Source of the DNA: DATAXP01 sp036272935
GTDB taxonomy: Bacteria > Planctomycetota > Planctomycetia > Pirellulales > PNKZ01
DNA: 45,001 nt
Assembly (NCBI GenBank): GCA_036272935.1
Contig: DATAXP010000130.1
Span: 1 to 45,001, forward strand
Direction of reading: 5' to 3'
The notes beneath the pieces are model-generated. The model worked only from the letters and a program-made list of their open reading frames with translations, had not been told where the DNA came from and did no database searches. Of the stretch, positions 18,419 through 28,858 are shown piece after piece (position 1 is the stretch's first letter; every line of letters starts with the position of its first letter). The position numbers and the translations under genes were made by a program.

Positions 18419-18842
18419 GGCTAGTGCCACGCCTAACTCTGGCCTGCCAAAACAGTTATCACCACTACACTCGTAAGAAGCAAAGCATCTGGTGTGCCGA
18501 CTGTCAGTCGATGCCATCGACGTATGGCAGCCCAGCTATCCATAAGGATTGCCCTTAAGAAGACTTATAGCAAATATGTCGGCATCCCAGAGCGCGAGTT
18601 GCACTCGATGATCGTGCGGCAGTAAGAGTCGCTGCTCGCCTGCCAAAGCGGCACCCGGTCGGGCTTTGCGCATCGTGAGCCGACCCGCTTGCCAGCCCCC
18701 AGTCGAACCTTATACTACGGACCGGTTGGTGTCGTGCGCGAATTTGCAGTTGCACTTTGACGGCACTCAGCATTTCAACCGCTGCCGCATCGCTCGACGC
18801 TGGTTCGCAGCCGCGTGAGTTCGCAACAAGGAAGCATTCACG
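18419..18842. other. intergenic region between divergent response regulator and sdh operon
   Basis: This 424-bp stretch contains no convincing gene on either strand. It holds the sdh promoter on its right side; otherwise I see no repeats or RNA gene. Confidence 0.6.
18689..18716 (+). promoter_or_regulatory. sigma70-like promoter of sdhCAB
   Basis: TTGCCA (18689-18694, 5/6 to consensus) and TATACT (18711-18716, 5/6) are 16 bases apart. Initiation near 18723 would leave a leader of about 120 bases before the sdhC start. Confidence 0.6.
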
Positions 18843-19661
18843 GTGGACAACCTCCCGTCGGCCTCGTTCTTCTCTCGGCACGAGTTTCTGATCCGCCGGC
18901 TCCATTCGCTGTCAGGCATCGTCCCGGTTGGGGCGTACATGTGCGTACACCTGGCGACCAATGCCAGCACCCTGGCCGGGGCCGACGTGTTCCAGCGCAA
19001 TGTCGATTCGATTCACGCGCTGGGGCGGCTGCTGCCGCTGGTCGAGTGGGCCTTCATTTTTTTGCCGATCATCTTTCACGCCGCGGTCGGCGTGGTGATC
19101 GTGCGCTCCGGCTCGTACAACACGGTGGCGTACCCCTATCCCGGAAACGTGCGCTACTACCTGCAGCGCATCACGGCGTGGATCGCGTTGTTCTTCATCT
19201 TCTGGCATGTGTTCCACATGCACGGCTGGATTCATTCCGAGTGGTGGCACGCCAAAGTGTCCGGTCCACTCAACGGCGGCCTGTTCGATGCCGATCACGC
19301 CACTAGTTCGGCGCACGCGGCACTCATGCCCATCTGGGTGCGCGTGGTGTACGCCATCGGCGTCTTGTCGTGCGTGTACCATCTGGCGAACGGCCTGTGG
19401 ACCGCCGGCATCACCTGGGGTCTGTGGACCACGCGCTCGGCGCAACGCAAAGCGAATTGGGTATGCACGGCGTTCGGCATTGCGATGGCCGTCGTTGGGT
19501 TGGCCGCGCTGGTGGGGGTGACTTCGGCCGATCCAATCCAGGCCGAAGCGGTCGAAGCGGTGCGGCTCGAAGAAAAAAAGGATTTCGAACAGCGCGAGCG
19601 GGCCGAGGAGCAAAAGCTGGCTCCTGCGAAATCGTCAGGGCAAACCGCTAAAATACAGTAG
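18843..19661 (+). CDS. sdhC: succinate dehydrogenase cytochrome b558 subunit
   Basis: A 272-residue membrane anchor of respiratory complex II, of the five-helix, two-heme type known from Bacillus subtilis. Candidate heme-ligand histidines lie in RRLHSLSG, CVHLATN, IIFHAAVG and WHVFHMHGWIH. The protein passes electrons from SdhB to quinone. The C-terminus after the last helix is charged (about 45 residues rich in Glu, Lys and Ala). GTG 18843 has AAGGAA upstream and places the first residues as in the family. sdhA begins 59 bases after the stop. The order C-A-B fits the Bacillus-like class, which has no SdhD. Confidence 0.93.
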   Translation: MDNLPSASFFSRHEFLIRRLHSLSGIVPVGAYMCVHLATNASTLAGADVFQRNVDSIHALGRLLPLVEWAFIFLPIIFHAAVGVVIVRSGSYNTVAYPYPGNVRYYLQRITAWIALFFIFWHVFHMHGWIHSEWWHAKVSGPLNGGLFDADHATSSAHAALMPIWVRVVYAIGVLSCVYHLANGLWTAGITWGLWTTRSAQRKANWVCTAFGIAMAVVGLAALVGVTSADPIQAEAVEAVRLEEKKDFEQRERAEEQKLAPAKSSGQTAKIQ

Positions 19662-19720
19662 GCAATCGAGTCGACGGGGCGTTAGCGCCGTAGCGTGGGC
19701 AGCAGACGAACGGGACTGAG

Positions 19721-21733
19721 ATGGCAAAACAACGCGTGATGATTGTGGGCGGCGGCTTGGCGGGACTGGCTGCCGCGATGAAGCTCGCCGAGGCGGGCGT
19801 CGAGGTCGACTTGATGAGCCTCACGCCGGTGAAGCGCTCGCATAGCGTCTGCGCCCAAGGCGGAATCAACAGCGTCAACGACCAGACGCGCCAGCTTGGC
19901 GACAGCGAGTACCTGCACTTCGACGACACGGTCTACGGCGGCGACTTCTTGCAGCACCAGCCGCCGGTGAAGGAGATGACCGCCTGGGGACCGAAGATCA
20001 TCGACCTGATGGATCGCCTTGGCGTGCCGTTCAACCGCACGAGCGAAGGCAACCGCGATCATCGGCGTTTCGGCGGCACGCTGTTCAAGCGCACCGCGTT
20101 CGCCGGCGCGACGACCGGCCAGCAGTTGCTCTATGCTCTCGACGAGCAAGTCCGCCGCTGGGAAGTCGAAGGGCGCGTCAAGAAGTATGAGTTTTGGGAC
20201 TTTCTGGGACCGGTGATCGACGATCGAGGTATTTGCCGCGGCTGCATCGGCCAAGACCTGGTCACGATGGAGATCCGCGCTTTTCCGGCCGACGTGGTGA
20301 TCCTGGCGGTCGGCGGCTGCGGGTTGATCTACGGTCGTTCGACGATGTCGATGGTCTGCACCGGCAGCGCTGCGAGCCGTGCGTTTCAGGCCGGAGCGAA
20401 ATACGCCAATGGCGAGTTCATTCAGGTCCATCCGACGGCGATCCCCGGGGCCGATAAGCTGCGACTGATGAGCGAGAGCGCCCGCGGCGAAGGGGGCCGG
20501 GTGTGGGTGCCGTGCAAGCCGGGCGACTCCCGCGATCCCAAACAGATTCCCGAGGCCGAGCGATACTATTTCCTCGAAGAGCGCTATCCAAAGTACGGCA
20601 ACCTGGTGCCGCGCGACATTGCCACGCGCGAAATCTTCAATGTTTGCACTTACGAAGGGCTGAGCGTCGAGCGCGACCGGATGTGCGTGTATCTCGATCT
20701 CACGCACCTGCCGCGCAGCATGCTCGACGTGAAGCTCGGCGGCATCCTCGACATCTACGAGAAGTTCCAAGGTGTCGATCCGCGCGAAGTGCCGATGAAA
20801 ATCTTCCCCGCCGTCCACTACTCGATGGGCGGTCTGTGGGTCGATTACCAGCGCTCCGCTGACGGCGGCCTCGTGCCTGGATCGCCGAAGAACCAGGTGA
20901 CCAACATTCCTGGGCTGTACGCGATCGGCGAATGTGACTACCAGTATCACGGTGCCAACCGGCTCGGGGCCAACTCGCTGTTGAGCTGCATTTTCAGCGG
21001 GTTGTTCGTCGCCCCGGGCATCCAAAACTGGATGAAGTCAATCCCCGGTGGCCCGGCAGGTGATCAGCCCGGCGCCCTGTACGAACGGGAGCGCCGCAAG
21101 CACCAGCAGGCGCACGACTCGCTGCTGCGTCAGCGCGGCGGCGGCGAGAATCCCTACCTGCTGCACCAGGAACTGGGGCAGTTGATGACCCGCGCCGCTA
21201 CCGTGGTGCGGCACAACAACGTGCTGGCCGAGGCGTACGAGAACGTGAGCGAGATGGCCGAGCGCGCCAAGCGCTGCTCGCTGTCCGATACCGGCACGTG
21301 GACGAATCAGAACGTGGTGTTCACCAAGGCGCTGATCGACATGTTCCCGCTGGCAAAAGTGATCCTGCTGGGGGCGCTGAAGCGCGACGAGTCGCGCGGT
21401 GCGCACTTCAAGCCGGAATTCACGATGCCGGGCATCGGCGCAACGACGCCCGACGAGCGCCGCCGCGAAGCGGAAGCTTGGTGCGACCGCTTCGAGGAAA
21501 ACACCCGACGATGGTTGAAGAGCACCGTGGCTACGTGGAATAAAGACGGCACGCCGGAACTGAACTACGAAGATGTTGATACATCGTTGATCCCGCCGCG
21601 TCCGCGGTTGTACGGCCTTGTGGGAGCGGAAGTGATCGAAGAGGTGTGGAAGAAACGTCAGGCCGAACGCTCTGGCACGCACGACGGCAATGGCGCCGCA
21701 ACGACGCCGCGCGTTGCCGTGGCAACCAGCTAA
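19721..21733 (+). CDS. sdhA: succinate dehydrogenase flavoprotein subunit
   Basis: A 670-residue flavoprotein that oxidises succinate to fumarate in complex II. The FAD-binding GGGLAG is at residues 10-15. His41 in RSHSVCAQGGIN is the expected covalent FAD attachment. HPTAIPG in the capping region and GECDYQYHGANRLGANSLL near the C-terminal FAD contact are present. The length matches the larger Bacillus/epsilonproteobacterial class. ATG 19721 follows GGGACTGAG. It is the middle gene of sdhCAB. Confidence 0.96.
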   Translation: MAKQRVMIVGGGLAGLAAAMKLAEAGVEVDLMSLTPVKRSHSVCAQGGINSVNDQTRQLGDSEYLHFDDTVYGGDFLQHQPPVKEMTAWGPKIIDLMDRLGVPFNRTSEGNRDHRRFGGTLFKRTAFAGATTGQQLLYALDEQVRRWEVEGRVKKYEFWDFLGPVIDDRGICRGCIGQDLVTMEIRAFPADVVILAVGGCGLIYGRSTMSMVCTGSAASRAFQAGAKYANGEFIQVHPTAIPGADKLRLMSESARGEGGRVWVPCKPGDSRDPKQIPEAERYYFLEERYPKYGNLVPRDIATREIFNVCTYEGLSVERDRMCVYLDLTHLPRSMLDVKLGGILDIYEKFQGVDPREVPMKIFPAVHYSMGGLWVDYQRSADGGLVPGSPKNQVTNIPGLYAIGECDYQYHGANRLGANSLLSCIFSGLFVAPGIQNWMKSIPGGPAGDQPGALYERERRKHQQAHDSLLRQRGGGENPYLLHQELGQLMTRAATVVRHNNVLAEAYENVSEMAERAKRCSLSDTGTWTNQNVVFTKALIDMFPLAKVILLGALKRDESRGAHFKPEFTMPGIGATTPDERRREAEAWCDRFEENTRRWLKSTVATWNKDGTPELNYEDVDTSLIPPRPRLYGLVGAEVIEEVWKKRQAERSGTHDGNGAATTPRVAVATS

Positions 21734-21754
21734 GTGAAAGGACCACCACGGGAC

Positions 21755-22642
21755 ATGCAACACGCCTCGAACGGGCACGCCAGCGAATCGCACAGTGGCC
21801 ACACGGCGAACGGCCACGCCGCCAAGACGTTCACGGTGCGCGTCCTGCGGCAAGACGGTCCCGACGAGCCGAGCTACTGGCAGCGGCATACCGTCGAGCG
21901 CGAGAGCGACATGAACGTGATCAGCGTGCTGCAACGGATCGCCGCCCATGCCATGACGGCCGATGGCGAGAATGTGGCGCCGGTGGCGTGGGATTGTAAC
22001 TGCCTGGAGGAGGTGTGCGGAGCATGCACGATGCTGGTCAACGGGCGCGTGCGGCAAGCGTGCAGCGCGCTGGTCGACAGGCTGCTGGCCGAAAAGCCCG
22101 ACGAGATCGAGCTGCGGCCGATGACCAAGTTTCCCGTCGTGCGCGATCTGATGGTGAACCGCGCGCGGCTGTTCCAGGCGCTCAAGAAAGTGAAGGCCTG
22201 GATTCCGGTCGATGGCTATTACGACGCCGGCCGAGGGCCGAAGCAATCGCCCGACGAGCAACAAGTGCGCTATCCGCTATCGGAATGCATGAGCTGCGGC
22301 TGCTGCCTGGAAGCATGCCCGCAGTACCAGAAGATCGAGCTGGAGCAGAAGCCGGGCGAAACGCCCGAGGCGCTTGCCGAGCGCCAGCGGGCGGCCAACG
22401 ATGCCGGCTTCATCGGGGCGCACGCCATCAGCCAGGCGGTGCTGTTCAACCTGCACCCGACCGGACGAATGAACGCCACCGAGCGAATCGACGCGTTGAT
22501 GGAGCCGGGGGGAATCCAGGTTTGTGGCAACGCGCAGAACTGCGTGGCGGTCTGCCCGAAGCGGATTCCGCTGGTCGATTCGATTGGAAGGATTGGACGG
22601 GCTGCGACCGTGCGCTCCATCCGGAAATGGTTTGGCGACTAG
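21755..22642 (+). CDS. sdhB: succinate dehydrogenase iron-sulfur subunit
   Basis: A 295-residue electron-transfer subunit of complex II. The [2Fe-2S] ligands are Cys83, Cys88, Cys91 and Cys103 with the canonical C-x4-C-x2-C-x11-C spacing. Further ligands for the [4Fe-4S] and [3Fe-4S] clusters lie in CMSCGCCLEACP (near 178-190) and CGNAQNCVAVCPKR (near 256). The first 24 residues form an unusual His/Gly/Ser-rich extension before the ferredoxin fold. GTG 21734 is in frame, but it abuts the ribosome site GAAAGGA; ATG 21755 is preferred. It is the last gene of sdhCAB and is followed by a REP-like repeat. Confidence 0.95.
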   Translation: MQHASNGHASESHSGHTANGHAAKTFTVRVLRQDGPDEPSYWQRHTVERESDMNVISVLQRIAAHAMTADGENVAPVAWDCNCLEEVCGACTMLVNGRVRQACSALVDRLLAEKPDEIELRPMTKFPVVRDLMVNRARLFQALKKVKAWIPVDGYYDAGRGPKQSPDEQQVRYPLSECMSCGCCLEACPQYQKIELEQKPGETPEALAERQRAANDAGFIGAHAISQAVLFNLHPTGRMNATERIDALMEPGGIQVCGNAQNCVAVCPKRIPLVDSIGRIGRAATVRSIRKWFGD

Positions 22643-22674
22643 CTCGCGGCAGAATTATCATGGACAGCGAGTCC

Positions 22675-22697
22675 GGGCTAAACCGCAAGCGGTGTGC
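22675..22697. repeat. REP-like element, solitary copy
   Basis: GGGCTAAACCGCAAGCGGTG, followed by TGC, shares the core GCTAAACCGCAAGCG with the pair of repeats flanking the RAYT gene 20 kb away at 43208-43279. It lies in the 99-bp gap after sdhB and could fold with the adjacent GCCGCG. Confidence 0.65.
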
Positions 22698-22706
22698 CGC
22701 GCTCTT

Positions 22707-22736
22707 CCTAGCCCCCAGTCCCTAGTCTCCAGCCCC
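22707..22736. repeat. CCCTAG/CCCCAG low-complexity tract
   Basis: Short near-repeats (CTAGCCCC, CAGTCCC, TAGTCTC, CAGCCCC) with a period of about seven bases lie immediately after the REP-like element and just before the next start codon. No coding frame is seen. Confidence 0.45.
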
Positions 22737-22741
22737 AATTC

Positions 22742-23461
22742 ATGCGCGTTCTGGCCATCGGCGATATTCACGGCTGCCTCGACGCGTTTGACGCGCTGCT
22801 GGCGGCGGTCGCCCCGACCCGCACCGATTGGGTGGTGACGCTGGGGGATTACGTCGATCGCGGGCCGGATTCGCGCGGCGTGCTCGATCGGCTGATCGAG
22901 CTGAGTCGCGGCGGACGGTTGGTCGCACTGCGTGGCAATCACGAAGAAATGATGCTCGACGCCCGCGACGACCTGGGGCTGCTCGGCGCTTGGCTGCAAT
23001 ACGGTGGGCAGGACACGCTCGACAGCTACGGCACCGCCGAGCGCGCCGCAGGGCTCGACGACGTTCCCGAAGCACACTGGACGTTTCTTGAACAGCAGTG
23101 CGTCGACTGGTTCGAGAGCGAAAAGCACTTCTTCGTGCATGCCAATGCCGATCCGAAGCTGCACCTGCCCGACCAATCGCCGACGATGCTGCGCTGGGCA
23201 AAGTTCGTCGATCCGCCGCCGCACCGCTCGGGCAAGATCATGGTCTGCGGCCACACCTGTCAAGAGAGCGGCTGGCCACGAAACCTCGGCCATGCGGTGT
23301 GCATCGATACGTGCATTTACGATGGCGGCTGGCTGACGTGCTTGGACGTGGGTAGCGGGAAGTTTTGGCAATCGAATCAGGCCGGCGAGATTCGCACCGG
23401 TGATTTGGCGGATTATCTTGAGCCCGCACTGGTGAAAGGCAAACCGATCGCCGGCCGCTAG
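22742..23461 (+). CDS. PPP-family metallophosphatase (serine/threonine phosphatase-like)
   Basis: A 239-residue calcineurin-like phosphoesterase of the PPP/PrpA type. Metal-ligand motifs are GDIHG at 7-11, GDYVDRG near 36 and GNHEEMM near 66; a late GHTCQ provides another histidine. This short form resembles bacterial protein phosphatases and bis(5'-nucleosyl)-tetraphosphatases such as ApaH, which cannot be separated by eye. ATG 22742 is the first residue of the beta strand that opens the fold. An exported NlpC/P60-like gene begins 19 bases after the stop, so the two may share a transcript. Confidence 0.9.
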   Translation: MRVLAIGDIHGCLDAFDALLAAVAPTRTDWVVTLGDYVDRGPDSRGVLDRLIELSRGGRLVALRGNHEEMMLDARDDLGLLGAWLQYGGQDTLDSYGTAERAAGLDDVPEAHWTFLEQQCVDWFESEKHFFVHANADPKLHLPDQSPTMLRWAKFVDPPPHRSGKIMVCGHTCQESGWPRNLGHAVCIDTCIYDGGWLTCLDVGSGKFWQSNQAGEIRTGDLADYLEPALVKGKPIAGR

Positions 23462-23480
23462 GAAGACCGTGGGAGGGGCT

Positions 23481-24194
23481 ATGCATCGCACCGGTCGCGG
23501 ACGAATCGCCGGAGCATCGGTCGTTTGGCTGATTGCGACGTCGCTCGCAGCGGCCGAGCCGGCCCATCTGGTGGCGGCGCGCGACTTATTGGCTCACGTC
23601 GCCCCGGTCGACACGAACTACGAACATCATCGCGGCAGGGTCGTTTGGGGCAGCGCGAGCAAAAGGTACGAGTGCCATACCGATTGCAGCGGTCTGCTCA
23701 ACCATCTGCTCGAGCACGCCTACGGCATCACCGATGGCGATTTGCGCGGCTGGCTGGGAACATCGCGACCGACCGCCAAGACGTTCCACGAGGCAATCGA
23801 AAAGGAAAACCGCTTCTTGCGCATCAAGCACGTGCCCGACATGCGACCAGGCGACGTGATCGCGGTTCGCTATCCCGCAAACAGCGAGAACACTGGCCAC
23901 GTGATGATTGTCGCCGAGGCGCCGCGACCACATCCGCCGTCCGACCCGCTACGCAACGGTGCGCTGCAATGGGCAGTGGCCGTGATCGATTCGAGCATGT
24001 CAGGGCACGGACTGCAGGACACGCGTCGCAAAGCCGACGGATCGTTTCGCGACGGGCTGGGCCAAGGCGTGTTGCGGCTTTACACCGATCCGCAAGGCGC
24101 AATCGCCGGCCACACTTGGAGCACGTTCGGCAACTCCGACTTCCACTCGCAAAGCGATCGTCACGTCGAAGTGGGCCGGCTGAACCTGAAATAA
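23481..24194 (+). CDS. exported NlpC/P60-like cysteine hydrolase (putative)
   Basis: A 237-residue protein with a signal peptide (about residues 1-25, ending SLAAAEP). A region resembling the NlpC/P60 papain-like fold follows: Cys69 in HTDCSGLLNHLLEHAYG as nucleophile and His140 in NTGHVMIVAE. Enzymes of this fold cut cell-wall peptides or related amides. The match is weaker than for a typical family member, and the middle (HVPDMRPGDVIAVRY) is the best further support. ATG 23481 has GGGAGG directly upstream; an in-frame GTG at 23469 is less good. It follows the phosphatase gene closely. Confidence 0.65.
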   Translation: MHRTGRGRIAGASVVWLIATSLAAAEPAHLVAARDLLAHVAPVDTNYEHHRGRVVWGSASKRYECHTDCSGLLNHLLEHAYGITDGDLRGWLGTSRPTAKTFHEAIEKENRFLRIKHVPDMRPGDVIAVRYPANSENTGHVMIVAEAPRPHPPSDPLRNGALQWAVAVIDSSMSGHGLQDTRRKADGSFRDGLGQGVLRLYTDPQGAIAGHTWSTFGNSDFHSQSDRHVEVGRLNLK

Positions 24195-24284
24195 CAAGCT
24201 CGGACCTGCCGCAAACAGCGACATAGGTTCGATGCTCACGGATCGGCGACCAATCCGCGGCATTGTGCTGGACGCGCTGCCGCG

Positions 24285-24668
24285 TCAGCTTCCTGATGTG
24301 TGGGCGTTCTGGGCCACCTGCTGTGCTTGCTCGTGCTGTTGTTCGGCCAACATCGCGTAGAGGGCGGGGCTTGTCGTGCCGCGGACCGAGGCAAGACACG
24401 GCACGCCGGTGCCCATCCCCGTCAACGGATTGAACCAGAGCTGTTCACCGGTGAGCGGGTTGAGGCAGTAGGTGTATCCTTGGACCGAAGCAATCAGCCG
24501 GTCGCCGTCGAGCAGCACGGCGACAAAACCGCTTCCCTTCGTGCTCTTCCAGCTCCAGACGAGCTCGCCCGTATCGCGGTCAAGCGCTACCACGCGCGAG
24601 TTGAATCCGACGAACGCCAGTTGCGAAATGTCCGCACCCTGAGCGGCAGAATTGGAACTCATCGCCAT
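24285..24668 (-). CDS. short PQQ-type beta-propeller protein
   Basis: A 127-residue protein with two recognisable beta-propeller blades of the PQQ/YvrE kind: FVGFNSRVVALDRDTGELVW and the YTYCLNPLTGEQLWF region. The C-terminal 30 residues are Gln/Ala/His-rich. Complete propellers need about seven blades, so this is either a fragment, an oligomerising mini-propeller or a decayed gene. No signal peptide is visible. ATG 24668 has CGAGGG nearby. The gene lies downstream of fusA on the same strand, 77 bases after it, so it may be read from the same transcript. Confidence 0.65.
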   Translation of the reverse strand: MAMSSNSAAQGADISQLAFVGFNSRVVALDRDTGELVWSWKSTKGSGFVAVLLDGDRLIASVQGYTYCLNPLTGEQLWFNPLTGMGTGVPCLASVRGTTSPALYAMLAEQQHEQAQQVAQNAHTSGS

Positions 24669-24745
24669 GCCCTCGAAGAAAGTAGGACTGCCCGAGCGCG
24701 AGGCAAAGCAATCGTTGCGCCCGCACCGGCCCAGTTCGGCCTAGC

Positions 24746-26857
24746 TTACTTCGCGCCGACCAACTGTCCTTGCTTTTTCTTCTCGATGATGACCGTTTCC
24801 TGGATGCTCGCTGGTACGCGACGGTACTTGGCGAACTCCATGGTAAACGTTCCCTGCCCTTGCGTCAGCGAGCGCAGGTCGGTCGAGTAGCCGAACGTCT
24901 CGGCCAGAGGCACTTCGGCCTCGATCTTGGCGATGTTGCCCTGCAGATCGGTAGAAACGATCATGCCGCGACGGCTGTTGAGCTCGCCGACCACCTGACC
25001 CTGGAACTGCGTGGGGACTTCCACTTCGAGCTTCATGATCGGTTCCAACAGTGCCGGCTTCATCTTCATGAAGTACTCGCGGAAGCACTCCTGAGCAGTG
25101 AGCTGGAACGCCATGTCCGAGCTGTCGACGTCGTGGTACGAGCCGTCCTTCAGCACCACCTTGAGCCCCACCAGCGGGAAGCCGGCCACGGGGCCCTTGC
25201 TCATGCAGGCCTTGAAGCCCTTCTCGACGCTCGGGATGTATTCGTTCGGAATGCGCCCGCCGATGACATCGTCCTCGAACACGAAATTCTCTTCCGCGTC
25301 CTCGGGCAGCACTTCCAGGGAGCCTTTGATGTGACCGTACTGGCCCGAGCCGCCCGTCTGCTTCTTGCGCTTGTGGTCGAAGTCGACGTTCTGCGTCGGC
25401 GCTTCGCGGTAGCTCACCTTCGGCGCGCCGACTTCCACTTCGACCTTGTACTCGCGGCGGATGCGCTCGACGTAAATCTCGAGGTGCAGCTCGCCCATGC
25501 CGGCGATCAGCGTCTCGTTGGTTTCCTCGTCGGTGTTGACGCGGAACGTCGGGTCTTCCTTCGTGAACCGTTGCAGGGCCTTGCCCAGCCGGTCGGCACC
25601 GTCGCGGCTCAGCGGGTTGATGGCCATCTTGATAACCGGCTCGGGGACGAACATGCTTTCGAGCGTGCAGTACTTCGGCTCGGCAGCGTAGGTATCGCCG
25701 CTTGCGCAGTCGATGCCCATGATCGCCACGATGTCGCCGGCACCGGCGCTGTCGACTTCCTCGCGTTTGTCGGCGTGCATCCGCACGATGCGGCTGACGC
25801 GCGTCTTCTGGCTGGTACGCTGGTTGTAGATCGTTTCGCCCTTGTTGACCGTCCCTTGGTAGATGCGCACGAAGGTCAGTTGGCCGAACGGATCTTCGAC
25901 GATCTTGAATGCCATCCCGACAAACGGCTTCGACGGATCCGCCTCGAGCGGGAACTTCTCGTCCGGCTTGCTGTAATTCTTGGCCGAAACCTTGCGATCC
26001 AGCGGGCTCGGCAGGTATCGCAGCACGGCGTCCAGCAGCGGCTGCACGCCCTTGTTGCGGAACGCGGTCCCCATGAACACCGGCGTCAGGTCCTGGCTTT
26101 GCGCGCCCGACTTGATGATCTGGTGGATCAGTTCATGCGGCACTTCCTCCTCGGCCAGCATCAACTCCATCAGCTCGTCCGAGTACATCGAGAGCGCTTC
26201 GAGCATTTGCTGCCGGGCCGCCTTGACGGCTTCGACCATCTCGGCGGGCACCGCCTCTTCGCGGACCTTTTCGCCGTTGTTGCCGTCGAAATAGATCGCC
26301 TTTTCGGTGATCAGGTCGACGACGCCTTCAAAATTGTCTTCCTTGCCGATGGGCAACTGCATCAGCACGGCGTCGCAGTCGAGCTTTTCCCTGAGTTGGG
26401 CGACGACGCGCTCGTGGTTGGCCCCCATGCGGTCCATCTTGTTGATGAACGCCAGGCGCGGCACGTGGTAGCGCTTCATCTGCCGATCGACGGTCATCGA
26501 TTGGCTTTGCACGCCGCCGACCGCACACAGCACCAGCACCGCGCCGTCGAGCACGCGGAGGCTGCGCTCCACCTCGACCGTGAAGTCGACGTGCCCCGGC
26601 GTATCGATCAGGTTGATCTGATGCGGCGTTTCCTGCTCGTCATTCCACTGGACCGTGGTGGCGGCGCTGGTGATGGTGATGCCGCGCTCGCGCTCGAGGT
26701 CCATGTAGTCCATCGTGGCGCCGTCGCCGGTGTTCCCCTTCACCTCGTTGATGCGGTGAATGCGGCCGGCGTAGAACAAAATGCGCTCGCTGAGGGTGGT
26801 CTTCCCCGAGTCGATGTGCGCCGAAATTCCGATGTTACGCAGTCGTGCCAGGTCCAT
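24746..26857 (-). CDS. fusA: elongation factor G (EF-G1-like)
   Basis: A 703-residue translational GTPase that moves tRNAs and mRNA through the ribosome. The P-loop is AHIDSGKT at residues 13-20, switch I is RGITITSAATT, G3 is DTPGH and G4 is NKMD. All five EF-G domains are present to the C-terminus. The P-loop Ser, in place of the Ala or His of common EF-G/EF-Tu, and the RIHRINEV segment mark the subgroup found in spirochetes, planctomycetes and mitochondria (spdEFG1/mtEFG1). From published work on that group, these factors specialise in translocation while a separate EF-G2 handles ribosome recycling. No EF-Tu or ribosomal protein genes are adjacent, unlike the classical str operon. Confidence 0.95.
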   Translation of the reverse strand: MDLARLRNIGISAHIDSGKTTLSERILFYAGRIHRINEVKGNTGDGATMDYMDLERERGITITSAATTVQWNDEQETPHQINLIDTPGHVDFTVEVERSLRVLDGAVLVLCAVGGVQSQSMTVDRQMKRYHVPRLAFINKMDRMGANHERVVAQLREKLDCDAVLMQLPIGKEDNFEGVVDLITEKAIYFDGNNGEKVREEAVPAEMVEAVKAARQQMLEALSMYSDELMELMLAEEEVPHELIHQIIKSGAQSQDLTPVFMGTAFRNKGVQPLLDAVLRYLPSPLDRKVSAKNYSKPDEKFPLEADPSKPFVGMAFKIVEDPFGQLTFVRIYQGTVNKGETIYNQRTSQKTRVSRIVRMHADKREEVDSAGAGDIVAIMGIDCASGDTYAAEPKYCTLESMFVPEPVIKMAINPLSRDGADRLGKALQRFTKEDPTFRVNTDEETNETLIAGMGELHLEIYVERIRREYKVEVEVGAPKVSYREAPTQNVDFDHKRKKQTGGSGQYGHIKGSLEVLPEDAEENFVFEDDVIGGRIPNEYIPSVEKGFKACMSKGPVAGFPLVGLKVVLKDGSYHDVDSSDMAFQLTAQECFREYFMKMKPALLEPIMKLEVEVPTQFQGQVVGELNSRRGMIVSTDLQGNIAKIEAEVPLAETFGYSTDLRSLTQGQGTFTMEFAKYRRVPASIQETVIIEKKKQGQLVGAK

Positions 26858-27291
26858 GACGCAAAACCTCTACCAGGTCGTTCAACCAGAAGCGATGCAA
26901 ATTCCCTGCCGCCCCTCTACCTTCGGACAAATCCTGTCTCCGGAACGTCGTCCTGGATTCCGAGCCGGATGGTTTCGATTCTGGGGATCGCGGCTGCCGA
27001 CTCAGAGTCCGACTCTGCCACGGCAGAAACCACGAACACGCAGCCCGATCCAGGACCCCATCACGCCATCCATGCCGAGTCCAAAACCTTGCCGGCGCGT
27101 GCGTTGCGGAAGGCCGAGATTGTAATAGTACCGGCTTTCGCGCATAGAGAAAGACCAATTTGCCGATTGCGTCGAAGAAATGCCCGCCGCGCTAACGCTT
27201 TACGAACGTTTTTCTGGGCGACGGGCACCGTGGTAGAAGCCACTGCGCACGGCGCACGTCGTTGGCGCACAATGCTTTACGCACCGAAGCG
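26858..27291. other. intergenic region between fusA and fumC
   Basis: This 434-bp stretch precedes fusA and follows fumC on the minus strand. I see no credible gene, tRNA or repeat; a small GACTC-A-GAGTC palindrome near 27000 is the only pattern. It probably holds the fusA promoter, but I cannot pick a convincing one. Confidence 0.55.
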
Positions 27292-28716
<1,425 letters not shown>

Positions 28717-28858
28717 ACAATCGGCTCACTTGCGGCGGTGATGAAACCCCGTTGACGCCCGTATGATACTGGCGAACGCGAACGCGGGAAATCTCCCGCT
28801 GGATGCTGGTAGCCGTGTAGAATGTAAGCAGTGTCGAAATGGAGCGGGAACTAATCGC

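Noticed and set aside
19682..22264. Minus-strand frames of 447 and 408 residues
   Set aside because: They are antisense to sdhA and sdhB, both of which are complete with cofactor motifs.
24271..24286. GACGCG-CTGC-CGCGTC hairpin between convergent genes
   Set aside because: It is perfect but short, lacks a T-run and overlaps a coding end; not enough to call a terminator.
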